From NCBI RefSeq assembly GCF_007747995.1, contig NZ_CP036276.1, positions 2,099,001 to 2,163,000 on the forward strand: DNA of 64,000 nucleotides. The letters run 5' to 3'. The translations under genes and the position numbers were made by a program. This document shows positions 9,036-18,048 of this stretch, piece by piece. Source of the stretch: Symmachiella dynata. Its GTDB lineage: Bacteria > Planctomycetota > Planctomycetia > Planctomycetales > Planctomycetaceae. Positions within the stretch are counted from its first letter, which is position 1. Every line of letters starts with the position of its first letter. Under the pieces are notes generated by a model. It had not been told where the DNA came from and ran no database searches. It saw only the letters and a list, made by a program, of their open reading frames with translations.

Positions 9036-9983
9036 ATGTCTCGTCCTTCTCAATTCCAAATTTGGTTGATGCTTGCTGCCGGATTGACGCTTTTCGTTCC
9101 AGGCTGCGCTAGTACTTCCAATACGGATGTGTCGATGAGCGACGCCGGTTGGATGTCCTCGCTGAAAAAGAAGTTTACGCCGAAAACGGAATACGCAAAG
9201 ATCATTCAGCCGACGCATACCGGCGAACCAAGTTCGCAGTTGTTCGTCGCCTATGGGAAACTTGAAGAGAGCCGCAAAAATGTGAACAAGGCTCACGATG
9301 CCTACTCCACTGCGCTGGCCAAAGATCCCCAGTCGTATGAGGCGATCCTCGGGTTGGCTCGATTGGAACAATTGGCCGGTCGGCCCGAAACGGCGGAACA
9401 AGGGTTCCTCAAAGCCCAAGCGATTGCGCCCGGATCGCCGGATGTCATGACCGCGCTGGGGCAATTTTATGCCGCTCAAAATCGTTGGGATGAAGCCATC
9501 GCCCTGCATCGCCAAGCGTTTCAGGTCGAACCCACCAATACCCAACTTCGCTACGGTTTGGCTCGCGTGCTAACACAGGCCGGTCGTGTTGACGAAGGCT
9601 TGGCCCAGTTCGAAGAGTCGCTGCACGATAACGTCGCCAACAGCACCGCCGCTGCGGAATACAACGTTGGCGTCATTCTGCACGAACAGGGCCGGTTTGT
9701 CGAAGCCGAGCAACATCTCCTCAAAGCCACCATTCACGACCCCAGCATGGAGCAGGCACAGGAATGGCTGGATGTGGTACGACGCGATAAGTCGCGACAA
9801 CAAGCCATTGCCGCCGCGAATTCTAATGCGGGACGCATTCAGCAAGCTTCTGCTCAGCAGCATATGCAACAGCCTGCGGCCTCAGGGGTCTCACCGGCAA
9901 GTCACACCGAATACTCTCAACAGCGACCGACCGCCAACATTCAAGGCGTGCAGCCGATCCAAGCCGGCAACCTGTCACGGTAG
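9036..9983 (+). CDS. TPR-repeat lipoprotein
   Basis: The 315-residue product has a lipoprotein signal ending LFVPGC (lipobox; Cys about 23). From about residue 65 to 250 it consists of tandem TPR motifs (for example AYSTALAKDPQSYEAILGLARLEQLAG, with the typical Ala/Gly and Pro spacing). The C-terminal 60 residues are Gln/Ser/Ala-rich and disordered. The ATG at 9036 follows GGAGG by seven bases. TPR lipoproteins usually scaffold envelope or pilus complexes. It follows the AAA ATPase and precedes an HDOD protein by 72 bases, suggesting a three-gene unit. Confidence 0.88.
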   Translation: MSRPSQFQIWLMLAAGLTLFVPGCASTSNTDVSMSDAGWMSSLKKKFTPKTEYAKIIQPTHTGEPSSQLFVAYGKLEESRKNVNKAHDAYSTALAKDPQSYEAILGLARLEQLAGRPETAEQGFLKAQAIAPGSPDVMTALGQFYAAQNRWDEAIALHRQAFQVEPTNTQLRYGLARVLTQAGRVDEGLAQFEESLHDNVANSTAAAEYNVGVILHEQGRFVEAEQHLLKATIHDPSMEQAQEWLDVVRRDKSRQQAIAAANSNAGRIQQASAQQHMQQPAASGVSPASHTEYSQQRPTANIQGVQPIQAGNLSR

Positions 9984-10055
9984 ACGGGCTCGGATCTGCC
10001 TGATGGATTCGCACAACAGAAAATCGACTTCGACGCGTTTAACGCGGCCTGCGGT

Positions 10056-10919
10056 ATGACTCCCATCAATACGACAGAACTGTTAAGGCAGGTGTGCGGC
10101 ACACAACCGCCGCCGACTCCCGAACCGGGGCTGCAGTTGTGTCTGGAGTTGGCCGCCGACGAGACCACCTCGCCCCGTTTCCTGGCTGACTCGCTCGCCG
10201 AGATACCGTCGCTGAGTCGACGCTTCCTTATCTTGGCCAATAGCTTGTTGCCCGCATCGGCCGCCGCGCACAATGTACAAGCGGCCTGTGCGACGATCGA
10301 ACCCGCACTCACGGCCGACGTCTTGTGGGTCTTGGCGCTGAGCGATGCCATGCAACAAACCGCAACGCGCAGCGGCCTTCGTTTGTGGAAGCATTCTCTG
10401 TTGACCGCTGCCATGGTACGTCACATTCAGCAACATCTGGTGAAGCCCCCCAGCGGGTCTGCTTGGGTGGCGGGAATGGCGCACGATATGGGACATCTCT
10501 TCCTGGATGGTCCGGCCACCGAGCAGGGCATCGACTGGCATGTCGAACATGATCGACTGCTGGATCAAGATTCGGGACCGCTGCCGCAGCGCAATCATTG
10601 CCTCCTCGGTGCTGGTCTATTGCGTCTGTGGAACGCTCCGCCAGCGATCGTCAGCGCAGCCCAATACCACCATCATCCGGCCGACGCAGAGACGCAATTC
10701 CGATCCCTGGTCGCGCTGGTTCGCGTGGCGGATCTCATCGCCGAACATGTCGATGCCGAACATCTCCGCGATGAATTCAATCTCGAACAATCCGCTGCTT
10801 GGCGAATTGTCGACGACACGTGCGGAATGAAATCGCAAAGCGTCGAACAACTTCTCGCCGACGTGCTCATTCCCGCCTCCCTGCAAGCGGACCGGCTGGC
10901 TGGATTGCTGGCCAAATAA
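10056..10919 (+). CDS. HDOD-domain protein
   Basis: A 287-residue soluble protein of the HDOD/HD superfamily. The segment VAGMAHDMGHLFLD (near residue 140-150) is the HD core, with further metal-ligand-like histidines (RNHCLLGAGLLRLW, AAQYHHHPADAE). HDOD proteins are signalling proteins tied to c-di-GMP and stress responses; many lack catalysis, but this one keeps the HD pair and so may be an active phosphohydrolase. Same strand as the TPR lipoprotein upstream. Confidence 0.82.
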   Translation: MTPINTTELLRQVCGTQPPPTPEPGLQLCLELAADETTSPRFLADSLAEIPSLSRRFLILANSLLPASAAAHNVQAACATIEPALTADVLWVLALSDAMQQTATRSGLRLWKHSLLTAAMVRHIQQHLVKPPSGSAWVAGMAHDMGHLFLDGPATEQGIDWHVEHDRLLDQDSGPLPQRNHCLLGAGLLRLWNAPPAIVSAAQYHHHPADAETQFRSLVALVRVADLIAEHVDAEHLRDEFNLEQSAAWRIVDDTCGMKSQSVEQLLADVLIPASLQADRLAGLLAK

Positions 10920-11027
10920 CCCGGCGGGTGTTGCAATCGCTCCTCAGGATCGCTGATTCTGCCGACAGTCGGTAGTGGGTCAGTTTGAACTATGAGCGTT
11001 CTTGAGAATCGGCGGCAGGGTTGACGA

Positions 11028-11258
11028 TCAACGTGTATCGCGTAATGTGGAGACAAGCTCTCTCATTAATTCGTTGGTTTCGGATTGCAATTGAATTTGC
11101 TCGCGGGTTAAGTCAATTATCTCCACATTCAGGTCCATTGCGCGCTGATTCGCATCAAGAAATTGTCGGGCCGACTGACTGCTACGGTACAGACGCCACA
11201 ACACCAATAGTAGAAGTGCAATCATGACTGCGAGGAGGATAAGTCGGGGGTTGTCCAA
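11028..11258 (-). CDS. Small membrane-anchored coiled-coil protein
   Basis: A 76-residue ORF with one N-terminal transmembrane helix (LILLAVMIALLLLVLWRLY) and a heptad-like helical tail (NVEIIDLTREQIQLQSETNELMREL). The start is TTG at 11258, supported by GGAG seven bases upstream. Family unknown. The composition is convincing for a real protein, but no homology is claimed. Confidence 0.6.
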   Translation of the reverse strand: MDNPRLILLAVMIALLLLVLWRLYRSSQSARQFLDANQRAMDLNVEIIDLTREQIQLQSETNELMRELVSTLRDTR

Positions 11259-11386
11259 TTAAACGCTCCATTCTTGACCAATGGAATAGTACCTGCAGCC
11301 CAAGGAGTATGCCATAACGCTTGAGCAAGCACAAACGCCCTTTGCGACGGATTAGCCACTTCCTTTGTCACCGCCCCATCCAGACA

Positions 11387-12346
11387 ATGTCCACGCCGCC
11401 CGACATCAAACATGCCGCTCAACTTCTCCGCGACGGAGGGCTGGTGGCGATCCCTACCGAAACCGTGTACGGCCTCGCCGCTCATGCGCTCGATCCGTTG
11501 GCCGTAGCGCGGGTCTTCGCCGCCAAGGGACGCCCGAAATTCGATCCCTTGATTGTGCACGTCCCTGAGCGTGCGGAGTTGGCCGATTTGGTTAGCGAGT
11601 TTCCCGCAACGGCTGTGAAATTGGCTGATCAGTTTTGGCCCGGCCCGCTGACGATGGTGTTGCCCAAACGGGACGTCGTCCCCGACATCGTCACCGCCGG
11701 GCTGTCATCCGTCGCCATCCGCATCCCCGACCACCCCGTCGCCCAAGCACTGCTCAAAGAAGCCGGCATCCCCTTAGCCGCTCCCAGCGCCAATCCATTC
11801 GGACGGCTCAGCCCCACCACAGCTGCGCATGTCCGCGAGCAACTCGGCGACGCAGTCGATTTCATTCTCGACGGCGGACCGTGTCGCGTCGGGGTCGAAT
11901 CCACCGTCGTGCAGATTACCGGCGATCAAGTACAACTCCTACGTCCCGGCGGCGTGACGTTGGAAGAATTAGAAGCCGTCGTCGGCAGCATCGTCATCCC
12001 GGCCCCCGACGCACACCCGTCATCCGCCGCCCAACCCTCGCCCGGCACGCTGCCGCAACATTATGCTCCCGGCACGCCGTTGATCCTAACGGTCGATGAT
12101 CAATCTCCGGCATCCGGCAAACGCACCGGTTTGCTCTGCCTGACCGCACCGGAAGACACTTCTGCATACATTGCCGTCGAAGAGCTCTCAAACACCGGCA
12201 ATCTCACCGAAGCCGCCGCCAACTTCTTCGCCGCGATGCGCCGCTTAGACGCCGCTGGATTAGACGTCATCGTCGCCCAACCGTTCCCCAACAAGGGCCT
12301 AGGCCGCGCCCTCAACGACCGCCTCACCCGCGCCGCAACAAAGTAA
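11387..12346 (+). CDS. tsaC: L-threonylcarbamoyladenylate synthase
   Basis: A 319-residue Sua5/YciO/YrdC family protein. It makes threonylcarbamoyl-AMP from Thr, bicarbonate and ATP, the first step of the t6A37 modification of ANN-decoding tRNAs. Visible motifs are IPTETVYGLAAHA, KGRPKFDPLIVHV, GPLTMVLPK and APSANPFGRLSPT. Length exceeds the minimal TsaC (about 190), so it is the long Sua5 form with a C-terminal domain starting near residue 205 (the segment LPQHYAPGTPL marks the linker). The ATG at 11387 starts right before the conserved domain. Confidence 0.93.
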   Translation: MSTPPDIKHAAQLLRDGGLVAIPTETVYGLAAHALDPLAVARVFAAKGRPKFDPLIVHVPERAELADLVSEFPATAVKLADQFWPGPLTMVLPKRDVVPDIVTAGLSSVAIRIPDHPVAQALLKEAGIPLAAPSANPFGRLSPTTAAHVREQLGDAVDFILDGGPCRVGVESTVVQITGDQVQLLRPGGVTLEELEAVVGSIVIPAPDAHPSSAAQPSPGTLPQHYAPGTPLILTVDDQSPASGKRTGLLCLTAPEDTSAYIAVEELSNTGNLTEAAANFFAAMRRLDAAGLDVIVAQPFPNKGLGRALNDRLTRAATK

Positions 12347-12385
12347 TCCCCCAATGGACCGCGATCAGCCGTTCACCAACATTCC

Positions 12386-12423
12386 CCCCTCTCCCCCTGG
12401 GAGAGGGGCCGGGGGTGAGGGCC
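12386..12423. repeat. GC-rich palindromic repeat, family D copy 1
   Basis: CCCCTCTCC and GGAGAGGGG form a hairpin, followed by CCGGGGGTGAGG. A near-identical copy is at 13189-13226, so the two bracket the 12448-13014 gene. This looks like the common bacterial CTCTCCC...GGGAGAGGG...GGTGAGGG intergenic element. Confidence 0.75.
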
Positions 12424-12447
12424 GCACAACCTTGAGCACCCCCACGT

Positions 12448-13014
12448 CTACTCGTCCCCACCCCCACCAAAGAAACCAAAGTACATCCCGCCGCCGGCTA
12501 CCAGAAAAACCAGCCCGATCAACGTCAGAGGGATCATCAAGACCGCTGAGGGAAAGCTGTGGTCGACGGAGAATGCCAACGCACCGTCCAGATTGACGCC
12601 CGGGTAGGGAATCGCGAATTGTTCCCGTTGGTTTTTCCCCAAGCCTTGCATGCCGTTCGTGACCACGCCGGTGAGCGCTTGGCGTTGCAAGATGGTCGCC
12701 AATTCCATTTCGTTTGCGGCGGCATCGGTGTAGGCAATGACCGGACGCGCCGGCCAGGCATTTTCAGGCGTCATCAACGGAATCCAGACCCGCCTCCATT
12801 TTCCGTTCTCCGAGGCTTCAATCACAAACTGTTCGCCGACCGTGAATTCACTGATCGAGAGGTGGGTATTGTTGGTACCGTCAGCAGCCCCTAATGCGCT
12901 GAGCGTAACCGGTTCCGGCTCACTAGTACCGCGCAGCGACAAATAGGAATTGAATCCCCCAAAAATTGTAGCTCCGAGTCCTATCAAGAGCAGAATTCGA
13001 CCGACAAACCTCAT
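12448..13014 (-). CDS. Hypothetical two-helix membrane protein
   Basis: A 188-residue protein with an N-terminal helix (ILLLIGLGATIFGGF), an exported-looking domain of about 120 residues and a C-terminal helix (AVLMIPLTLIGLVFLVAGGGMYFGFF) ending in Gly/Asp/Glu. I do not recognise the family. The ATG at 13014 has AAAGGGA upstream. The ORF stays open 30 codons further, into non-coding-like sequence, which I exclude. Confidence 0.65.
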   Translation of the reverse strand: MRFVGRILLLIGLGATIFGGFNSYLSLRGTSEPEPVTLSALGAADGTNNTHLSISEFTVGEQFVIEASENGKWRRVWIPLMTPENAWPARPVIAYTDAAANEMELATILQRQALTGVVTNGMQGLGKNQREQFAIPYPGVNLDGALAFSVDHSFPSAVLMIPLTLIGLVFLVAGGGMYFGFFGGGGDE

Positions 13015-13188
13015 GCGCCATCCCTTTTGTTGTGAGTGAAACTGGAAAGAAGTACGAGCGTCACATTGGCCCCTCATCACGTTATCCAAGATGCCCGCCG
13101 GCAAATCAAGAAGTTTTTCTGCAATTGCGCAATTCGAGGATCATCGGATCAATACACAACAACAGCAAAAAACATCCCCACCCAACGC

Positions 13189-13226
13189 TCTCCCTCTCCC
13201 TCTGGGAGAGGGCCGGGGTGAGGGGC
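13189..13226. repeat. GC-rich palindromic repeat, family D copy 2
   Basis: Second copy of the element at 12386-12423: CCCTCTCCC and GGGAGAGGG hairpin, then CCGGGGTGAGGGG. Confidence 0.75.
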
Positions 13227-13420
13227 GCGCTAAATTGGATTGACCCAGCAGCAGAGAACGACACCGGCATGCTCACGCGCGCCGCTGGCTAAGTGTGCAG
13301 ATGAACGCACAGTGCGACGGCGAAGCCGTCGGTTTGGGAGGGGATCTTGCGCCGCGCTAACTTCTCATGCAACATTACAACGGGTGGCAGCGATTGCCGA
13401 CGGCAATCGGTGTGCCGCAG

Positions 13421-13547
13421 GCACAAGACGCAGCAGTTTCAGCGGTCCCTAACAACGAGATTCTGCTTGTTTCAGAACGCGCAAAATGCGGCTGCTTGCG
13501 GGCTGCGCCCGCCGCGATAGCGGAGCTATCGCGGCTACCCTGAGGTT
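13421..13547. repeat. 127-bp direct repeat, copy 1
   Basis: Runs from GCACAAGACG to the GAGGTT near 13547 and includes the hairpin CGATAG-CGGAG-CTATCG. It matches 14830-14957 with only a few substitutions, in the same orientation, so the two copies bracket the gene at 13675-14709. Confidence 0.85.
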
Positions 13548-13674
13548 AGGGTGCTAACTCTGAGATATTTTCCAAACCTCTACGGTGAAGCCGTCGGTTT
13601 GGGAATGGATTGAATATGCGGGTGACGACGTGTCGCTGTTCTTGAGAGCAGGCAGAGAAGCGTTTCGGGACCAC

Positions 13675-14709
13675 TTAGGGTTTAGACTTCAATTTCGGAA
13701 GCGGTCTTTCCGGGCTTAAGAGGGGCGGCAGTGGTTCCCAGCTTGGGTTTCTGACGATGTAAAATTCTTTCAATTGTTGCCCAGGCGCCCCAGGTCTCTC
13801 TCTGAGTGGCGGCAATCGCGTTTTTTCGAGTCGTCCCTTAATGAACATTGACCGCCCATGATTGTTGGCTTCCCAGCCCGGTAAATTCTCCATGCCTTCG
13901 ACATCAAGTTCGCTATCTCTGTATTCAAACCACCAATTCCCGTTTCGACTCCACGCGCGTCCGCGAAGTTCGACGTCTCGCCCAATTTGATCCTTGAGGA
14001 ACACCAGCCGTGCGTCCCCTTTTAAAAATTCGTACACTTTACCCCCGATATCAGGTCCAGTAACCCCCAGCGTTTCGATGGTTTTTCCTTCCATGTGCAT
14101 CGGCCAAGGTTTTTCTTTCCTGACGATGATCTTCCATCCGTCTCCTACCATGACGGCTTTGCCGTTCTCCGATGTTGCTATTCCTTGAAGCAATACGTTT
14201 TCGCCAATAAACATTTCCGGAGTGAATGTGATGGGCGCTATTTTCTTGGCGGTGACGCCTACGACTTCTGTTCGGAAATAGTGGTTGGTCGTTTGGGCAA
14301 ATAGTTTCCCCATTCGCCTAGCTGCATTGGGAATCCCGACATAACCTCCCGTCTCGTAGACGTCCAGTTCGTATGTATGGCCATATTTCAGCTTGACGGG
14401 TTTATCGTCTTCTTCGGCTTCTGCGGGGTGCAAGTCAAAAGGACTTTCGATGGGGATCCGGAGATACTTCTGTGTATACTTACCATTGATCCACTGCACA
14501 CGTAGATTTTTCCCGCCTTCATAGCCTTTAAAGGGTCCCGCCACAATCACCCCTCGGACCTTCGCAAGTTTTCCCAATGGGACTTGCAACTTGCCCGTGA
14601 GTACAAACTCGCGTCCCAACTCACTGACGGGGACCTTCTGCGGTTCCGCGCCGCTGGTTACGTTCAGCGTGATGACAAACAAGACGAGACTTGCTGCGAG
14701 CGTTCTCAT
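13675..14709 (-). CDS. Hypothetical secreted protein
   Basis: A 344-residue protein with a Sec signal peptide (LAASLVLFVITLNVTSG, cleavage near residue 20). It appears to hold two related beta-rich halves: ELGREFVLTGKLQVPLG near the N-terminus and QIGRDVELRGRAWSRNG near residue 240 have similar shape. The C-terminus is Pro-rich. No known family is recognised. It is bracketed by a 127-bp direct repeat, which may mean it moved or was duplicated as a unit. Confidence 0.7.
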   Translation of the reverse strand: MRTLAASLVLFVITLNVTSGAEPQKVPVSELGREFVLTGKLQVPLGKLAKVRGVIVAGPFKGYEGGKNLRVQWINGKYTQKYLRIPIESPFDLHPAEAEEDDKPVKLKYGHTYELDVYETGGYVGIPNAARRMGKLFAQTTNHYFRTEVVGVTAKKIAPITFTPEMFIGENVLLQGIATSENGKAVMVGDGWKIIVRKEKPWPMHMEGKTIETLGVTGPDIGGKVYEFLKGDARLVFLKDQIGRDVELRGRAWSRNGNWWFEYRDSELDVEGMENLPGWEANNHGRSMFIKGRLEKTRLPPLRERPGAPGQQLKEFYIVRNPSWEPLPPLLSPERPLPKLKSKP

Positions 14710-15014
14710 GGGATTCCCTCATTTCGAGTAAACCGACAGAAGAAGTACCGGCAAGCGTTTATACGTTGGTGAGGGGAATCATGTCACAGAGATTTCACAG
14801 ATGTGATTCGGGTGGCACGGATTGTCGATGCACAAGACGCCGCAGTTTCAGCGGTCCCGAACAACGAGATTCTGCTTGTTTCAGAACGCGGTAATTGCGG
14901 CTTCTTGCGGGCTGCGCCCGCCCCGATAGCGGAGCTATCGCGGCCACCCTGAGGTTTGAGAGCTTTTCGCCAATTAACGACGGCGAAGCCGCCATATTGG
15001 GAGTGGCACTCACG
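14710..15014. other. Intergenic region holding repeat copy 2
   Basis: A 305-base gap without a supported gene. It contains the second 127-bp direct repeat and, at about 14978, another GACGGCGAAGCC palindrome near the lpdA stop. Confidence 0.5.
14830..14957. repeat. 127-bp direct repeat, copy 2
   Basis: Same orientation as copy 1 at 13421-13547, including the CGATAG/CTATCG hairpin and the TTCTGCTTGTTTCAGAACGCG segment. Confidence 0.85.
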
Positions 15015-16400
15015 TTACATATGCAGCGCGCGGCCATCGACCGCCAGCGACGCTTCTTTTACCGCTTCGGCCAACGTCGGGTGCGCGTGGCAGCAGCGGG
15101 CGAGGTCTTCGCTGCTGGCGCCGAATTCCATGGCCACTGCGGCTTCGGCGATCAAATCTCCGGCGTGCGGACCGATGATGTGTGCGCCTAAAATGCGATC
15201 GGTTTTTTCATCGGCCAGAATCTTCACGCGGCCGTCGGTGTGTCCGATTGCTCGCGCGCGGCCGTTGGCGATGAAGGGGAATTCCCCTTTGCGATAAGCA
15301 ATACCTGCTTCCTTAAGTTCATCCTCTGTCTGGCCAACTGAGGCGATTTCCGGGGCGGTATAGACGATGGCCGGAATCGTGTTGTAATTCACATGCCCGT
15401 AACCGTTGACGATCCCCTCGACGCAGGCGACGCCTTCCTCTTCGGCTTTATGTGCCAACATCGCTCCGCCGATCACATCGCCGACGGCATAGATCCCCTC
15501 AGCCGAAGTGGCGAGATGTTCATCGACAGGCACAAACCCGCGTTTGTCGGTCTCAATGCCGACTGATTCCAAACCCAACTCCGCCGTGTTCGGTTTGCGA
15601 CCCACAGCAACCAACACGCGGTCGCAGTGGATCGAATCGGCCCCGTCGATGTCGACCGTGCAACCTTTGCCGTCGGTCGTCACGCCGGTCACCTTGCAGC
15701 CGAGTTGGAAATTCAGTCCTTGTTTTTTGAAGATCTTCAGGGCTTCGGTGGCGATGGCGGAATCCATGCCGGGCAGAATGCGATCCAGATATTCCAAAAT
15801 CGTTACGCTGGCTCCCAGTCGTCGCCAGACGGTCGCCATTTCTAAACCAATCGCACCCGCGCCGATCACCACCAGATGCTCGGGGACTTCGCCATAGGTC
15901 AGTGCTTCGGTGCTGGTACCGATGCGGTCGCCGTCCAGTTCAATGCCCGGCAACGTCGCCGGCACGCTGCCGGTGGCAATGATGATTTTATCGGCCGTGA
16001 GTTCCGTCTCCCCCTCTTTGCCAGAAACGGTCACCTTGCCGGGAGCGGTGATACGGCCGTGCCCCAGGTAGCGGGTGATTTTGTTTTTCTTGAACAACGA
16101 ATCGATCCCGCCGGTCAGCGCGCGGACGACGCGATCCTTGTTTTTGAGCATCTTCCCCAGGTCCAATTGCACGCCGTCGACCATGATCCCGTGCGACGAC
16201 AGGTCCCCTTTGATCTCGGAGAATTGTTCGCTCGATTCCAACAGTGCCTTGCTGGGAATGCAGCCCACCCGCAGGCAAGTGCCGCCGAGCGCTTTATCGA
16301 GTTCAATGCAGGCGACGTCCAAGCCGAGTTGGGCAGCACGAATCGCCGCCACATATCCACCCGGCCCGCCGCCGATGATGATGAGGTTGTGTTTGGTCAT
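15015..16400 (-). CDS. lpdA: Dihydrolipoyl dehydrogenase (E3)
   Basis: A 461-residue flavoprotein that reoxidises the lipoyl arms of E2 subunits with NAD. It has the FAD motif IIGGGPGGYVAA, the redox disulfide GGTCLRVGCIPSK, a second Rossmann motif VVIGAGAIGLEMA, and the C-terminal catalytic HAHPTLAEA. The start is the ATG at 16400 (MTKHN); the frame stays open 54 codons upstream only because a heptamer tandem repeat lacks stops. The E2 subunit sucB lies about 7 kb away on the same strand; the E1 gene is not in the window. Confidence 0.96.
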   Translation of the reverse strand: MTKHNLIIIGGGPGGYVAAIRAAQLGLDVACIELDKALGGTCLRVGCIPSKALLESSEQFSEIKGDLSSHGIMVDGVQLDLGKMLKNKDRVVRALTGGIDSLFKKNKITRYLGHGRITAPGKVTVSGKEGETELTADKIIIATGSVPATLPGIELDGDRIGTSTEALTYGEVPEHLVVIGAGAIGLEMATVWRRLGASVTILEYLDRILPGMDSAIATEALKIFKKQGLNFQLGCKVTGVTTDGKGCTVDIDGADSIHCDRVLVAVGRKPNTAELGLESVGIETDKRGFVPVDEHLATSAEGIYAVGDVIGGAMLAHKAEEEGVACVEGIVNGYGHVNYNTIPAIVYTAPEIASVGQTEDELKEAGIAYRKGEFPFIANGRARAIGHTDGRVKILADEKTDRILGAHIIGPHAGDLIAEAAVAMEFGASSEDLARCCHAHPTLAEAVKEASLAVDGRALHM

Positions 16401-16410
16401 TTGTTCTTCA

Positions 16411-16529
16411 GTAGGCAGTTGGTAGTAGGCAGTAGACAGAGGGCAGTAGGCAGTAAAAAGTGGCCGGTGGCCGGTGGCCGGTGGCCGGTGGTCAGTGGCC
16501 AGTGGCCAGTGGCCAGTGGCCAGTGGTGG
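16411..16529. repeat. Heptamer minisatellite immediately upstream of lpdA
   Basis: Seventeen consecutive 7-bp units can be read in phase, starting GTAGGCA and grading to GTGGCCG (4 units) and GTGGCCA (4 units). It ends 11 bases before the lpdA start codon, so it lies in its 5' untranslated or promoter region. Confidence 0.9.
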
Positions 16530-16647
16530 GTGCATGATCGTCGAACGGCATCGGGGCGCCAACCCTACGGGCTAAGGTCTACAGCCTATTCCCTCAAGCC
16601 TGTCCGCTCACGCCTCACGCCTCCTGCTTCCCGTCTCACGGCTCACG

Positions 16648-18048
16648 TCAAACTAGCTGGCGGATTGGTTGCGGGGCGGTGATGATTTGTTCGACGTCTT
16701 TGGGGACGTTGGTGAGCAGGCGGACTTCGGCGATGTCGAATAGCGTGTGCATGACGGTCGCTAACACGTTTTTGCTGTTGATCGGATCAGAGGCGGGTGA
16801 GCTGGCGGTGCTGTCCGAACGGCCGACGACTTGGCCCATGTTTAAGCCGCCGCCAGCGAACGCCAGCGTGCAGAGATTGCCCCAATGGTCGCGGCCGCCA
16901 TGTTTGTTGATCCGCGGCGTGCGGCCGAATTCGCCCGTGATCACCAGCAGAATCTTTTCACTCAGGCCTCGCTGCGCGACATCTTCAATAAACGCCGAAG
17001 CTGCTTTGTCGACCGCCGGTGTGAGCGAACTCAACCCGTCGACCATCGTGAATTCCTTGCCGCCGCCATGCATGTCCCATCCGCCGCAGGTCACGGTGAC
17101 AAAACCACAACCCGCTTCACACAACCGTCGGGCCAACAACATCTGTTTGCCCAAGGCGACCGGTGAAAACTGAGTGGCATAACTGTTGCGCTTTTTGACC
17201 GCATCGGTGGGCTCGAATTTGCTGGTGTCGTAACGGGCGACGTTTTGCGGGTTTTCCTTCGACAAATCAAATGCATCCGCCACGCCGCGGGTCAGTACGT
17301 CGAACGCCTGTTGTTGAAATTGATTCGCCGATTCCACCACGCTGCCGGAATCAAATCGCCGCCGCAGCAGATCGAGTTGATTCAGCAACATCCGCCGATC
17401 ATCGAGCCGGTCCCCTTTGAGGCTCAGCCGCATATTGTCGATAATCTCGCCACCGGCACTGGGATCGAACGGTTTATAGACCGACGACAAACTGCCGGTT
17501 TGCGAAACGCGACCGATGTTGTGGTACAACTTTTTGTATTGGTCACCCACCGCGCTGGGCGTGACCAGCGCATTTTCCGGCATGCCGGTTTTCGGATTGG
17601 TCAATCCAGCGACGCGGGCATAGAGCGCTCCCATCATCGCCCCGGTCGAATTTCCCCCCGCCATCACATGCATCGCCGCCGGACCGTGGCTGGAGATACC
17701 GTGTCGATACGACCGCACGACCGCCATTTTGTCCGCCAGCGACGCCAATTGTGGAAAGGACCCGCCGAACGTCACGCCGGGCAGCGAGGTTTGGACTTCA
17801 CCCGTGATACTGCGGATTTCCTGCGGAGCGGTCATCTTGGGATCGAATGTCTCAAACTGACTCGGCCCCCCTTGCAGGTTCAGCACCACGACCGATTTGT
17901 CCCGCACCGCATGACCTTTTGCCGCCGCCTGGGCCTTGAGCGACAACAACGACGCCATCGACAACCCGCCGACAGCGGAGGTTCCGATTTGCAAAAACGT
18001 GCGCCGCGATCCTCCACGGCTGCGCGAATCACCAGAAATTGTGAGCAT
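16648..18048 (-). CDS. DUF1501 domain protein, Tat-exported
   Basis: A 466-residue protein beginning with a twin-arginine-like signal (SRRTFLQIG, then a hydrophobic stretch ending AQAAAKG). The body is DUF1501, a family related to sulfatases and alkaline phosphatases and greatly expanded in planctomycetes: VVVLNLQGGPSQFETFDPK, AVVRSYRHGISSHGPAAMHV, and near the C-terminus VITGEFGRTPRINKHGGRDHW. Function in the family is unproven; it is often paired with DUF1549/DUF1553 cytochromes, which are absent here. Confidence 0.92.
   Translation of the reverse strand: MLTISGDSRSRGGSRRTFLQIGTSAVGGLSMASLLSLKAQAAAKGHAVRDKSVVVLNLQGGPSQFETFDPKMTAPQEIRSITGEVQTSLPGVTFGGSFPQLASLADKMAVVRSYRHGISSHGPAAMHVMAGGNSTGAMMGALYARVAGLTNPKTGMPENALVTPSAVGDQYKKLYHNIGRVSQTGSLSSVYKPFDPSAGGEIIDNMRLSLKGDRLDDRRMLLNQLDLLRRRFDSGSVVESANQFQQQAFDVLTRGVADAFDLSKENPQNVARYDTSKFEPTDAVKKRNSYATQFSPVALGKQMLLARRLCEAGCGFVTVTCGGWDMHGGGKEFTMVDGLSSLTPAVDKAASAFIEDVAQRGLSEKILLVITGEFGRTPRINKHGGRDHWGNLCTLAFAGGGLNMGQVVGRSDSTASSPASDPINSKNVLATVMHTLFDIAEVRLLTNVPKDVEQIITAPQPIRQLV

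Larger units (their letters stand above)
13015..13674. other. Repeat-rich intergenic region
   Basis: This 660-base gap has no supported gene. It contains family D copy 2 (13189-13226), two copies of a GACGGCGAAGCCGTC-like palindrome followed by GGTTTGGGA (13316-13339 and about 13581-13606), and the first 127-bp direct repeat (13421-13547). Confidence 0.6.

Noticed and set aside
9036-9983. Longer TPR frame beginning inside the AAA gene at 8586
   Set aside because: The first 150 residues overlap the ATPase gene in another frame and lack protein-like composition; the lipoprotein signal starts at 9036.
16401-16562. N-terminal extension of 54 residues on lpdA
   Set aside because: The extension is the translation of the heptamer minisatellite and its flank; the conserved flavoprotein begins at the ATG 16400.
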